Part shown: in pieces, positions 16,093-25,320 of the stretch
How the letters are laid out: each line of letters begins with the position of its first letter
Position numbering within the stretch: the first letter of the stretch is position 1
NCBI GenBank assembly: GCA_035361955.1
Contig: DAOSDC010000002.1
Span: 1-64,000 of the forward strand
DNA length: 64,000 nt
Reading direction: 5' to 3'
Source of the DNA: UBA6120 sp035361955
GTDB taxonomy: Bacteria; Bacillota_I; Bacilli_A; RFN20; CAG-826
Notes under the pieces: generated by a model
Databases searched by the model: none
Seen by the model: only the letters and a program-made list of their open reading frames with translations
What the model was told of the DNA's origin: nothing
Program-made: the position numbers and the translations under genes

Positions 16093-18054
16093 CTACGCCT
16101 TTCCTTCCTCACTGTTTGCTTCGGGTGTGCCGTTTGGCTTCTTATCGTTTTTGCCATTGGGCAATTTGCGATGCTCTAGTAGATAAGCGATTTCTTCCGC
16201 GGATATCGTCTCTTTCTCAAGTAGCGTCTCCGCGAGCAGGATCACGTCTTCTTTATGTTCATTTAAGACGCGGTGAGCTTCCTGATGTGCCTCATCAATG
16301 ATTTTGCGGACCTCGGTATCGATTTCAAACGCGATTTGGGTTGAGAAATTTTTCTGCGTCGAGGTATAGTCGCGGCCAAGGAATACAGAGGAGCTGTCGC
16401 TTTCGTATTGAATCGGTCCCAATGATGACATGCCGTATTCGGTCACCATCAAGCGGGCGATACGCGTCGCCACTTCGATGTCGTTTTGAGCGCCCGTGGA
16501 TATATCTGAGAAGAAAATCTCTTCTGAGGATCGTCCGCCTAAATAACCGATGATGCGCGCTTGAAGTTCTTTTTTCGTAATCAAGAAACGGTCTTCGTCG
16601 GGGGTCATCAGCACGTGACCGCCAGTACGTCCCCGTGGGACGATGGTGATCTTTTGAACTTTGTCAGAGTGTTTCAAATTTAAACCGATGATCGCGTGGC
16701 CAGCTTCGTGATAGGCAATCGCTCGGCGTTCGTGTTCGTTTAAGGCGCGGCTGGATTTAGCCGGACCAGCAATGCGACGATCAATCGCTTCATCGATGTC
16801 TTCGATGATGACTTCTTCGCGGTTGCCTCTGACGGCAAGAATCGCCGCTTCGTTTAAGATGTTTTCAATGTCGGCGCCCGAAAAACCAACGGTGCGTCGC
16901 GCCAATTGATCGAAATCAATCGAAGGATCGATTTTCTTGTTGCGAGCATGAACACGGAAAATCGCCGCACGACCTAAACGATCGGGTAAGTTGACGGTGA
17001 TTTGACGGTCAAACCGACCAGCGCGCAGTAGCGCCGGATCAAGGACGTCTTCGCGGTTGGTCGCCGCGATGACCATGACGCCGGAGTTATCGGAAAAACC
17101 ATCCATCTCCACGAGCAGTTGGTTCAATGTTTGTTCGCGTTCGTCGTTGCCACCGCCCATGCCGGCGCCTCTTTGGCGACCGACGGCATCGAGTTCGTCA
17201 ATGAACACGAGACAGGGCGCGGTTTGTTTGGCGCGCCGGAACATATCACGGACACGACCGGCACCGACGCCGACGAACATCTCGACGAAATCGGCACCCG
17301 AGATTGAATAAAACGGGACTCCGGCTTCGCCGGCGACCGCTTTGGCTAATAATGTTTTACCAGTTCCGGGCGGCCCGACTAACAAAACGCCGCGCGGAAG
17401 TTTGGCTCCGAATTTGGAAAATTTCTTCGGATCTTTAAGATATTGAACGATTTCGACCATCTCGGCCTTTTCTTCCTCACAGCCGGCCACGTCGCTGAAG
17501 CGGACTTTGCTCGTGTCTTCACGGCGAGCGCGTGATTTGTTGAATTCCAGCGCTTTGTTGTTGGAACTGTTGACGGAAGCGTTCATCCGTGAGAATAGGA
17601 AAATAAATAGCGCGGTCGAACCGCCGATGATAAGTAGCGTCGGTCCCCATGTGGCAAACCAATTTGTTTGGAAGGCGTTTTCGCTCGTCCAGACGTCGCC
17701 ATTGTAAAAGAAAGTACCCGGTTCGGTGCCCGGACGGGTCGCTAGTACTTCGTCGACGGCGTCTTTGATATACGTGTTGCTCGTTTCAAATGTGGCGGTA
17801 AAGTAGACGGTCTTGCCTTCGTTATCGACATATGAGCCAGTCACTTGCGTAATCGTCTCTTTTTCGGTAGTCGTGACTTGGGTGACGTTTTGGGTGTTTA
17901 AGAATTCGGCCAAATCGGTTTGTCCAATCGTAATCGTGCGGGTTGGTCCTTGGAAGAAGACAAGCCAAATGAAAACAAGGACGGCGATGCCCATCAATAG
18001 GTAGGGTAGGATAAAGCCGAATAGGCCTTTGCGTGTTACGGGTGTTTTTTGCAT
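16093..18054 (-). CDS. ftsH: ATP-dependent zinc metalloprotease FtsH
   Basis: This is a 653-residue membrane AAA+ protease that degrades misfolded membrane proteins and some regulators. The first membrane helix is at about 14-32, an outside domain follows, and the second helix is near 135-157. Walker A GPPGTGKT is at about 227-234, Walker B LVFIDELDA near 284, the second region of homology with RPGRFDRQ-like AGRFDRQ near 346, and the zinc site HEAGH near 450. The charged C-terminal tail is usual. It sits downstream of tilS as in Bacillus, but hprT, normally between them, is missing. A TATAAT lies at 18120-18115 upstream. Confidence 0.97.
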   Translation of the reverse strand: MQKTPVTRKGLFGFILPYLLMGIAVLVFIWLVFFQGPTRTITIGQTDLAEFLNTQNVTQVTTTEKETITQVTGSYVDNEGKTVYFTATFETSNTYIKDAVDEVLATRPGTEPGTFFYNGDVWTSENAFQTNWFATWGPTLLIIGGSTALFIFLFSRMNASVNSSNNKALEFNKSRARREDTSKVRFSDVAGCEEEKAEMVEIVQYLKDPKKFSKFGAKLPRGVLLVGPPGTGKTLLAKAVAGEAGVPFYSISGADFVEMFVGVGAGRVRDMFRRAKQTAPCLVFIDELDAVGRQRGAGMGGGNDEREQTLNQLLVEMDGFSDNSGVMVIAATNREDVLDPALLRAGRFDRQITVNLPDRLGRAAIFRVHARNKKIDPSIDFDQLARRTVGFSGADIENILNEAAILAVRGNREEVIIEDIDEAIDRRIAGPAKSSRALNEHERRAIAYHEAGHAIIGLNLKHSDKVQKITIVPRGRTGGHVLMTPDEDRFLITKKELQARIIGYLGGRSSEEIFFSDISTGAQNDIEVATRIARLMVTEYGMSSLGPIQYESDSSSVFLGRDYTSTQKNFSTQIAFEIDTEVRKIIDEAHQEAHRVLNEHKEDVILLAETLLEKETISAEEIAYLLEHRKLPNGKNDKKPNGTPEANSEEGKA

Positions 18055-18153
18055 TTAATCAACCTCTTATATTCTTTGAAGGAGCGAAACTAGTTCGCAT
18101 CGATAAGCATAGTAATTATACATTAATCGACTATTTTATATGAGTTAAATGTA

Positions 18154-19386
18154 TCATTTAACGAAAAAGCGTGGATTGTCTTCGATTTTGAATTCGGGCC
18201 GATAACGGGGCACGAAGATAATCTCGCCGTGTCGATCAAGCATGACGGGCCAACTATGACGACGATGCCGCGGCAATTTCCAATCGATGAAAAGGCGTCT
18301 AAGTAAACGACGGTGTCCCTCAATTAACAAGTAGTCACCTGGCTCGGGGTTTCTAATCGTGATGGGATAACTTTCAATCGGGGCAACACCACGATGGCTC
18401 GACTGGGTAAAATCCATATAGAAATATGGCGTGTCATCTTTTGATGGCTTGGAATATGTATATGAATACTTGTCGGTCCTATCGAATTTCATGACTTCAA
18501 GCGTGTCATAGCTGCGTACCAACCAAACATCGCCGCGCAAGTGGCGCCGCCAATGGGATTTAGTACCATGGGCAATATCGCGAACTTCCTTAAGGAGCGT
18601 TTTCGAAATTGGATAATCGTGACATTGTTTTTCTAAAAGCAGATGCAATGCCAGAAAAATTTCTCGGTCACCATAGCCAAACACTTGCTTGATAAGCAGC
18701 TTTCCCTCGATAAACGATTGTGCGATTTCGTGCAATAATTTTTCGGTGTTCGCATTATAGGTTTCGGCTTCCAACAATAGTTTCTCAATCTCATGGGTTT
18801 CTAGTTTTGGAACTAGATGGTGGCGAATGCGATTGCGTTCGTAAGCGTCAGTCATATTGCTTTCGTCAATTGCGTAATCAATATGTCTGCTGGTGCAATA
18901 GTCGATGAGTTCGTCTTTGCTCACATGTAACAATGGGCGTATGACTTGCTGACCTAGTATTGTTGTTTTTAGGCAAATACCCATGCAAAAACTCATTGTT
19001 TTGCGTTTCTTTTGTAATAATATCGTTTCGATATGATCGTTAAGATGGTGGGCGGTTAAAATCGCCGTGGCATTTTCTTCATTGACAATGTCGGCGAAAA
19101 AGCGGTATCGAATTGTCCGGGCCCAACCTTGAAAGTTGCCTTCCGCGGCGGTTGCATCAACGTCTAATACGTAGATGGGAATATCGCGATTCAAACAATA
19201 TTGCTCAAGTCCTGTTTGTTCGAGATTGCTTTGAGCGCGTTTGTGGTAATTGACATGGGCGACGATAACTTGATAGCCACCTTCATAAAGCAAATTTAAA
19301 AGCGCCATCGAGTCGGGACCAAATGACACGGCGACCACGTATCGTTTGTTTTTATCGAGCAGATTCGGGTTTAGCGAGCAATTCAT
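18154..19386 (-). CDS. tilS: tRNA(Ile)-lysidine synthetase TilS
   Basis: This is a 410-residue enzyme that converts the wobble C of tRNA-Ile(CAU) to lysidine with ATP and lysine, so that AUA is read as Ile. The PP-loop reads SFGPDSMALL at about 21-30, where SGGPDS is usual. The HHLNDHIETILL motif follows near 115. The remaining part is the C-terminal tRNA-binding region. The frame is open to a TTG at 19398, but the ATG at 19386 gives a normal N-terminus. This start overlaps the rqcP gene by 35 bases, so translation is probably coupled. Neighbours rqcP, mfd and ftsH are as in Bacilli. Confidence 0.93.
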   Translation of the reverse strand: MNCSLNPNLLDKNKRYVVAVSFGPDSMALLNLLYEGGYQVIVAHVNYHKRAQSNLEQTGLEQYCLNRDIPIYVLDVDATAAEGNFQGWARTIRYRFFADIVNEENATAILTAHHLNDHIETILLQKKRKTMSFCMGICLKTTILGQQVIRPLLHVSKDELIDYCTSRHIDYAIDESNMTDAYERNRIRHHLVPKLETHEIEKLLLEAETYNANTEKLLHEIAQSFIEGKLLIKQVFGYGDREIFLALHLLLEKQCHDYPISKTLLKEVRDIAHGTKSHWRRHLRGDVWLVRSYDTLEVMKFDRTDKYSYTYSKPSKDDTPYFYMDFTQSSHRGVAPIESYPITIRNPEPGDYLLIEGHRRLLRRLFIDWKLPRHRRHSWPVMLDRHGEIIFVPRYRPEFKIEDNPRFFVK

Positions 19387-19612
19387 ACATCGGCTCAAGC
19401 GTCCCTTTAACTGGTTTGTCGTTTAGCGAAATAACGCGCACTTCAATCACGCGTCCGCCCAGGCGGAGCGTAATCAAATCGCCGACTTTGACTTCGTCGG
19501 AAGGTTTGACTTGGCGCCCGTTTTTGTCGACGCGACCGGCTTCGGCGATTTCTTTGGCGATGGTCCGGCGCTTGATCAGCCGGGATACTTTTAAATATTT
19601 ATCGATTCTCAT
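19352..19612 (-). CDS. rqcP: S4-domain RNA-binding protein RqcP
   Basis: This is an 86-residue S4-fold protein, the RqcP/Hsp15 family (YabO in Bacillus). RqcP works with RqcH on stalled 50S subunits to extend the nascent chain with C-terminal alanine tails in ribosome quality control. The S4 motif runs MRIDKYLKVSRLIKRRT at the start to GDLITLRLGG near 45-54. The gene lies between mfd and tilS, the same place as in Bacillus. I see no Shine-Dalgarno before the ATG at 19612; translation may be coupled to mfd, which ends 15 bases upstream. Whether rqcH is present cannot be judged from this window. Confidence 0.9.
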   Translation of the reverse strand: MRIDKYLKVSRLIKRRTIAKEIAEAGRVDKNGRQVKPSDEVKVGDLITLRLGGRVIEVRVISLNDKPVKGTLEPMYELLAKPESAR

Positions 19613-19627
19613 GTTGGTTATATTTTA

Positions 19628-22600
19628 TCAAACTGGGATCGTAGTTTCATTTTTCGGGGCTAGTTCATCATATACATTAGCAATCGTCACCATTAAATCC
19701 TCGAGATTTTCAAACCATTGGCCCTTTTTGAAAAGCCGAATCTTTAATTCGCGATTTTGATAGTTGATGCGAATCAGCGGCATGATCAATTGTGACCGTT
19801 CGAACAGCAACGTCCCGGCTTTATTTAATAAGACGAATTCACGAGAAAGTTGCAAATCGACATATTGCTTCGTCTCTTTGATATTGTCGAAAGCGGGATG
19901 CTTCATATGTAAATCAAATTGCCGTTTCCGTAACAATAAATCGACCTCGCTAGGAATACGACCATACAAATCGCGGATGTACTCGCGGATCGTCTTGATA
20001 TCGTCGTTGGTCTTGGCTTTATCGATGTCTTGATATAGCTCAATCTTGTCGGGGTTATCGGCATATGCTTGCGGAATATACGCATCGATGGCCAATGACA
20101 CCGGTGTTTCAGGCGGTGGTGTCGGGACTCCCGTCTGTTTTTCAAGAATGGCTTCGTTTAATAGTTGTAAATACATATCGATGCCGACGCTATCGATGAA
20201 TCCGGCTTGCTCGGGTCCAAGAATGTCACCCGCGCCGCGAATCATCAAATCGCGTTGGGCGATTTTGTAACCACTGCCGAGTTCCGTAAAATCTTGAATC
20301 GCTTTCAAGCGCTTGGCGGCCGTTTCATTAATGACTTTGTGCTCGCGATATAGCAAATACGCGAAGGCAATCCGGTTACCACGGCCGACGCGCCCTTTAA
20401 TCTGATATAGTTGCGACAAACCGAAGTTTTGCGCGTCTTCGACGATAATCAGGTTGGCGTTGGCAATATCAATGCCGTTTTCAATAATCGAAGTGCACAC
20501 GAGCAAGTTTAAATCGCCACCATAAAAGCGAACCATCACATCTTCGATGTCGTCGCGAAGCATTTGCCCGTGGACGATACCGATGCGTGCATTATGAATC
20601 ATGTCACCGAGTTTTTTAGCAACGCCGTCGATGGTCGAGACGTTGTTGTGTAAATAAAACACTTGTCCTTGACGGCCTAATTCGCGTTCAATCAATTCTT
20701 TGATGATGGCTTTGTTATATGCCATGACATATGTTTGAATCGGCATGCGGTGGACTGGCGGCGTATTTAGTTGCGATAGTTGCCGGATGCCGAGCAACGA
20801 TATTTGAAGCGTGCGCGGAATCGGCGTCGCCGTCAATGTCAATACATCGACGTTGGATTTCAGTTCCTTGATTTGCTCTTTTTGTTCAACGCCAAAGCGC
20901 TGCTCTTCGTCGACAATCAATAATCCGAGATCGAGATATTTGATTTCCTTGCTCAGCAAGCGGTGCGTGCCGATGATCAAATGAACGCGACCTTCGCGGA
21001 TGTCGGAAATATAACGGCGTTGGTCGGCTTCAGGAATCAGTCTTGATAAAATCGCGATATTGACGCCAAAATGGGCAAAACGTTCTTGGGCGACCTCGTA
21101 GTGTTGTCTTGCCAGTAGCGTCGTCGGACACAAGAAGGCGACCTGTTTGCCATTACTGATGGCTTTAAATGCCGCGCGCATGGCCACTTCGGTTTTGCCA
21201 AACCCGACGTCACCGCAAAGAAGCCGGTCCATCGGCATCGGTTTTTCCATATCTTGTTTGATTTCTTCAAGCGACTTTTGCTGATCGGGGGTCAGTTCAA
21301 ATGGGAATCTTTTTTCGAAATCGCGTTGGAATTGGTCATCGGGAGCAAATGCAAATCCTTGGGCGTTAGCTCTTTCTTTATAAAGAGCGAGGAGCCGTTC
21401 GGCCAAGTCATTGACGCGTTCCTTAATTTTCCTCTTCGTCTTTTCCCATTCGCTTGAATTGAGGCGGTTAAGCCGCGGGGTCGCCCCTTCTTTCGCCCCG
21501 TATTTGCGCACGAGATTGAATTGGGCCAAAGGGACATATAACACGTCGCTGCCGGCATAAGCAATTTGCAAATAATCGCGGTGAATACCATCGACTTCAA
21601 TCGTTTGAATGCCAACGAATTGTCCGATGCCGCTTGTTTCGTGAACAACATAATCGCCAGGATGCAGTTCATCATAAGATTTAAGAATCGTTGCTTCTTT
21701 ATAACGATTCATGAATCGCGATACGCGTGAGCGATATCCAAATAGTTCTTGGCTCGTCAAATAAGCGACGCGTTGCTCTGGGAGCTCGAATCCTTCTTCA
21801 AGATTAAGTTGGGCGATGCCTAACTTGCCTTTAGGTAGCACCATGCCTTCGACATGTTCGTATTCGACACCTGTTTCCTTGAGCAACTCTAAAATAGTTT
21901 CTAACTGCTGGGGCGTGGCAATCGCCAACACGAGTTTATCGACTTTATATAAATACGATTGAATGAGATTGCTGGCATTTCGTACGTTATTGGCGGCACT
22001 GATAATGGCATAGACTGGTAACGTCCATGTTTTGTCGGAACCACTGAAGGGTTCGTTGATTAACACAGGATGGTGTTCGCCTAGCACACGTCCAATATCG
22101 CGGTACATGCCCAAATGTGATAACAGTTGTCCATGTTCGAATAATTCGTTGAAGTAATTGAACGCCTCTTCGACAAGCAGTGTGCTTGATGCTTTTAGTT
22201 GATCGTCGTTAGCAACCAGTGCAATCGCGTCAGGAGCATAATCAAGAATGCCGTGATGATGCGTCTGGGCATAGCCCAGATACTTATAAAGCGAGTGGTG
22301 GTATTCGAAATTTTCAAGCCTTGCCAAATCGGCTTCTGTCTTTGTTCTTAAATGTTCGTAAGCTTCATAGCCGAGTATCGTACGATCGTCTTCTAATTGA
22401 AACGCCATTTTGCGACGCAAATTAGCGACATCTTGAGGGGCAAATAGGATATCGCTGGCTGGCAAGACTCTCACCTGCTCCATCTGATCAAATGAGGCCT
22501 GCGTCGCGATGTCGAAGTAGCGGATGCTTTCAAGTTCGTCCCCGAAAAATTCGAGACGAATCGGATGGGCGTTGTTCACAGAAGCGATATCGATAATCGC

Positions 22601-23116
22601 GCCTCTGACAGCGAATTGAAGCGATTGATCGATTTTATTGACACGGGCGTAACCGCTTTGTGTGAGCACGACTTTCAGCCGTTCGATGTCATAACTTTTG
22701 CCTTTGTTGAAAAGCAGTGTTTGCGAATCGAAATAACGCGGGTCGGGCAAAAATCGCATGGCCGCGGCGGCATGGGTTATCAATATCTTCGGTTTGCCGC
22801 TTAATAGTTGGTCCATGACGTAAAGTCGTTGGGCCATCATTTCCTTGCTTGCGGCAATTGATTCGGCTCTTAATAGTTCGTCGGAAGGATAAAATAGACA
22901 TGCTTCTTCCCCCACAAACGAAGAGAGTAAATCGTAGACGCGTTGCGCATTGTATATATTCGTGGTAATGAGGGCATAGCGACGCGGTTTCTTGCTATAA
23001 GCACTGGCTAACATCAAAGAAACGCCAAGCGTGTCGTCAACTTGAAATCGTCCTTGTCCTTTGGATAGGGCAACGACGGTTGGATGCAAGCTTAACGTTT
23101 CAAATAAATGGGGCAT
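19628..23116 (-). CDS. mfd: Transcription-repair coupling factor Mfd
   Basis: This is a 1162-residue translocase that removes RNA polymerase stalled at DNA damage and recruits the UvrABC excision machinery. The UvrB-like N-terminal domain covers about 1-320. The RNA polymerase-interacting domain begins with the YVVHETSGIGQFVGIQT block near 490. The RecG-like helicase has Walker A GDVGFGKTE near 640, DEEQRFG near 740 and the arginine-finger motif GRVGRG near 910. The C-terminal domain occupies about the last 150 residues. Length is typical. It follows pth by one base, as in Bacillus and relatives. Confidence 0.97.
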   Translation of the reverse strand: MPHLFETLSLHPTVVALSKGQGRFQVDDTLGVSLMLASAYSKKPRRYALITTNIYNAQRVYDLLSSFVGEEACLFYPSDELLRAESIAASKEMMAQRLYVMDQLLSGKPKILITHAAAAMRFLPDPRYFDSQTLLFNKGKSYDIERLKVVLTQSGYARVNKIDQSLQFAVRGAIIDIASVNNAHPIRLEFFGDELESIRYFDIATQASFDQMEQVRVLPASDILFAPQDVANLRRKMAFQLEDDRTILGYEAYEHLRTKTEADLARLENFEYHHSLYKYLGYAQTHHHGILDYAPDAIALVANDDQLKASSTLLVEEAFNYFNELFEHGQLLSHLGMYRDIGRVLGEHHPVLINEPFSGSDKTWTLPVYAIISAANNVRNASNLIQSYLYKVDKLVLAIATPQQLETILELLKETGVEYEHVEGMVLPKGKLGIAQLNLEEGFELPEQRVAYLTSQELFGYRSRVSRFMNRYKEATILKSYDELHPGDYVVHETSGIGQFVGIQTIEVDGIHRDYLQIAYAGSDVLYVPLAQFNLVRKYGAKEGATPRLNRLNSSEWEKTKRKIKERVNDLAERLLALYKERANAQGFAFAPDDQFQRDFEKRFPFELTPDQQKSLEEIKQDMEKPMPMDRLLCGDVGFGKTEVAMRAAFKAISNGKQVAFLCPTTLLARQHYEVAQERFAHFGVNIAILSRLIPEADQRRYISDIREGRVHLIIGTHRLLSKEIKYLDLGLLIVDEEQRFGVEQKEQIKELKSNVDVLTLTATPIPRTLQISLLGIRQLSQLNTPPVHRMPIQTYVMAYNKAIIKELIERELGRQGQVFYLHNNVSTIDGVAKKLGDMIHNARIGIVHGQMLRDDIEDVMVRFYGGDLNLLVCTSIIENGIDIANANLIIVEDAQNFGLSQLYQIKGRVGRGNRIAFAYLLYREHKVINETAAKRLKAIQDFTELGSGYKIAQRDLMIRGAGDILGPEQAGFIDSVGIDMYLQLLNEAILEKQTGVPTPPPETPVSLAIDAYIPQAYADNPDKIELYQDIDKAKTNDDIKTIREYIRDLYGRIPSEVDLLLRKRQFDLHMKHPAFDNIKETKQYVDLQLSREFVLLNKAGTLLFERSQLIMPLIRINYQNRELKIRLFKKGQWFENLEDLMVTIANVYDELAPKNETTIPV

Positions 23117-23117
23117 G

Positions 23118-23669
23118 TTAATTAAAATGGTTCATCGCGTGCAGGAAATCGTATTTCAAATAATCGATGATGGCCGCCAGCGCTTTGTCAATTGCCTCAT
23201 CAATGAGTTTTTGTTCGGTTTTACTCGGTTTTCCCAGCACGTAATCAATTCCGGCGAATGGGGGCTTGCCAATACCGATGCGGATGCGTTTGAATTGGTC
23301 GTTTTGTAAGGCGTCGATGATATTTTGCACGCCGTTATGGGAGCCACTGCTGCCTCCTAAGCGCAGTCTAATCTCGCCCGGATCAAATGCCATCTCATCA
23401 TAAACAACAAGCAAATCATCGAGTTCAATCTTGTAATAGCGCATGGCCTCGGACACGGCTTGTCCGCTTAGATTCATAAATGTGGTCGGCTTTAAAATCA
23501 TCAGGTCGTGGCCTAAATATTTAACAAGCGCATATTCGCTTTTAAACGCGGTTTTATCGATGGTAATGCCTAATTCGTGTGCGAATCGATCAAGTGTTTG
23601 ATAGCCGAGATTGTGTCTCGTTTTCGCATATTTTTTGCCGGGATTACCAAGTCCTACGATGAGTTTCAA
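23118..23669 (-). CDS. pth: Peptidyl-tRNA hydrolase
   Basis: This is a 183-residue enzyme that recycles peptidyl-tRNA dropped by ribosomes. The family start MKLIVGLGNPGKKYAKTRHN includes the catalytic His near 20. FMNLSG near 65 and the DE motif in VYDEMAFDPGEIRLRLGGSSGSHNG near 92-116 complete the site. Length is typical. It lies one base from mfd, in the order pth-mfd seen throughout Bacilli. It is divergent from the DUF368 gene across an 80-base gap that carries an inverted repeat. Confidence 0.97.
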   Translation of the reverse strand: MKLIVGLGNPGKKYAKTRHNLGYQTLDRFAHELGITIDKTAFKSEYALVKYLGHDLMILKPTTFMNLSGQAVSEAMRYYKIELDDLLVVYDEMAFDPGEIRLRLGGSSGSHNGVQNIIDALQNDQFKRIRIGIGKPPFAGIDYVLGKPSKTEQKLIDEAIDKALAAIIDYLKYDFLHAMNHFN

Positions 23670-23689
23670 TTGCCGTTTCCTCGCACGAA

Positions 23690-23712
23690 ATTATAGCATA
23701 TAGTGCTATACT
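23690..23712. promoter_or_regulatory. Inverted repeat and overlapping promoters between pth and DUF368 gene
   Basis: TATAGCA (23692-23698) and TGCTATA (23704-23710) are perfect inverted repeats separated by five bases. The same bases form TATAAT on the minus strand (23695-23690, toward pth) and TATACT on the plus strand (23707-23712, toward the DUF368 gene). This may be a regulator site or just overlapping -10 elements; no good -35 is visible in either direction. Confidence 0.45.
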
Positions 23713-23749
23713 ATTAACATTATCGCCATAAGATGCAAAGTGAACCGGA

Positions 23750-24664
23750 ATGATGCAATATCTTAAAAACAATCTGAAACTTTTCGTTAAAGGGATGGCC
23801 ATCGGCACGGCGGTGATTATACCGGGCGTCAGTGGTGGCACGATTGCGTTTCTACTTGGAATCTATGATCAAATGATTGAAGCCATCGTCGGCATTCGAC
23901 GACATTTCGTCAAATCGGTTTTATACTTATTGCCCATCCTTGTCGGCGCACTTGTGGCCGTTCTCGTTTTGATTATCCCCATTACATGGATGTTTGATAA
24001 CGCGCCACTACCATTAGTGACGCTTTTTGCCGGGCTTATCCTTGGCGGTCTTCCATCTTGGTTTCCTACTGTTAAAGGAAATACTTCCGCGTTAAGAATT
24101 ATCGTGTTAATCATCGCCCTATTCGTCGCCGCGCTGCTAGGAGTTTTATCGGTTGTCACTTCATTTGACGCCAGCGCGATTTTGGCCACACTCACACTTC
24201 CTAACTCCCTGTTAATCATTTTTGTGGGAATGTTGGGCGCCTCCGCCTTGGTCATGCCCGGAATTTCTGGATCAATGCTGCTGTTAGTAATTGGTTTTTA
24301 TGCTCCCTTGACGAACATGATTAAAGACATGATGACGGCCTTGGGCGATGGAACATTGTTTAATAATGGGACGCCATTAGTCGTTTTGGGATTATTCGTG
24401 ATCGGTCTTTTGGTTGGATTTATTTTGATTAGTCTATTGATGAAATTTTTGCTCGAAAAACATCAACTGACGACTTATTTTGGCATTATCGGTTTCATCA
24501 TCGGCTCTGTTTTAGCGCTTTATTTTAACTATGAAGTGGTCTGGATGTACGCCTCATTACCCTGGTGGCATATTCCGATTGCCATCGCTTTGTTGGCGCT
24601 CGGTTTTCTTGGCAGTCACTTATTATCCAAATTCGGAGAAAAACGCACACCAAAGGAGACTTAA
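23750..24664 (+). CDS. DUF368 membrane protein, likely undecaprenyl-phosphate translocase
   Basis: This is a 304-residue integral membrane protein of the DUF368 family, with about eight to ten helices. The family repeats are visible: GTAVIIPGVSGGTIAFLLGIYD at about 22-43 and a second half-repeat SALVMPGISGSMLLLVIGFY near 164-183, the inverted-repeat signature of this fold. DUF368 proteins (PopT) have been reported to move undecaprenyl phosphate back across the membrane. The gene is followed by three bases and then by a PAP2 phosphatase, so release and return of the same lipid are encoded side by side. Two adjacent ATG codons (23750, 23753) could start it. Confidence 0.9.
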   Translation: MMQYLKNNLKLFVKGMAIGTAVIIPGVSGGTIAFLLGIYDQMIEAIVGIRRHFVKSVLYLLPILVGALVAVLVLIIPITWMFDNAPLPLVTLFAGLILGGLPSWFPTVKGNTSALRIIVLIIALFVAALLGVLSVVTSFDASAILATLTLPNSLLIIFVGMLGASALVMPGISGSMLLLVIGFYAPLTNMIKDMMTALGDGTLFNNGTPLVVLGLFVIGLLVGFILISLLMKFLLEKHQLTTYFGIIGFIIGSVLALYFNYEVVWMYASLPWWHIPIAIALLALGFLGSHLLSKFGEKRTPKET

Positions 24665-24667
24665 TCA

Positions 24668-25285
24668 ATGGCTTGGGAGTTTGATGTCCTCTACTGGATC
24701 CATCAGCATTTGCACGGATCTGATTTTATTAATCGCCTCGTTCATTTCTTCACGATTTTCGGTGAAGGGGGCATTGTCTGGTTCGCCTCGGCAATCGTGT
24801 TCCTCTTTATCAAGAAATACCGAAGATTAGGTATTACCGTTATTTTGGCGATGATTTTGATTGCCGGATTCAACAATTATATCTTTAAGCCTTTGATTGC
24901 TAGACCACGCCCTTTCTATGAAGCTCAAGGTGTTGGATTAGCCGCGTTTGTAACCGAAATATTTCAACCGGTGTTCGTCATCGGTGGAAAAGAAATTTGG
25001 GGTGTGCCCGATTCGTGGTCGTTCATGAGCGGCCATTCGGTGTCTGGCGTCTTAGCGGGCACAATTATTTACATGTATGATCGAAAACGGTTTTGGCCGT
25101 TCTTGGTGTTGGGCTTCCTTATGGGCTTGTCGCGCTTGTTCCTGCTCGTGCACTACCCCACGGATATCCTAGCTGGATTCGTCTTTGGCGCGCTTTGGGG
25201 ACTATGTGTTCATTATCTATCAAAGCTAATCGCCAATAAGATCAACGAACGAAAATTGAAACTTGTCGCCAAGTCCGAGCATTAA
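24668..25285 (+). CDS. PAP2-family membrane phosphatase, probable undecaprenyl-diphosphate phosphatase
   Basis: This is a 205-residue membrane phosphatase with about five or six helices. All three PAP2 catalytic signatures are visible: KPLIARPRP near 76-84 (KX6RP), SGH near 120-122 (usually PSGH, here MSGH), and SRLFLLVHYPTD near 155-166 (SRX5HX3D), ending with an aspartate. Bacterial PAP2 proteins of this type remove phosphate from undecaprenyl diphosphate or phosphatidylglycerol phosphate on the outer face of the membrane. The DUF368 lipid transporter gene ends three bases upstream, which favours the undecaprenyl role. The preceding gene provides AAGGAGA. Confidence 0.87.
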   Translation: MAWEFDVLYWIHQHLHGSDFINRLVHFFTIFGEGGIVWFASAIVFLFIKKYRRLGITVILAMILIAGFNNYIFKPLIARPRPFYEAQGVGLAAFVTEIFQPVFVIGGKEIWGVPDSWSFMSGHSVSGVLAGTIIYMYDRKRFWPFLVLGFLMGLSRLFLLVHYPTDILAGFVFGALWGLCVHYLSKLIANKINERKLKLVAKSEH

Positions 25286-25288
25286 CGT

Positions 25289-25316
25289 TTGACTATAAGT
25301 CAGCGCGGTATATAAT
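25289..25316 (+). promoter_or_regulatory. Promoter of the TetR-ABC exporter operon
   Basis: TTGACT (25289-25294), a 16-base spacer and a perfect TATAAT (25311-25316). Transcription would start at about 25322-25324, inside the operator palindrome that follows, leaving a leader of only about 20 bases before the TetR start at 25345. Confidence 0.8.
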
Positions 25317-25320
25317 CTAT

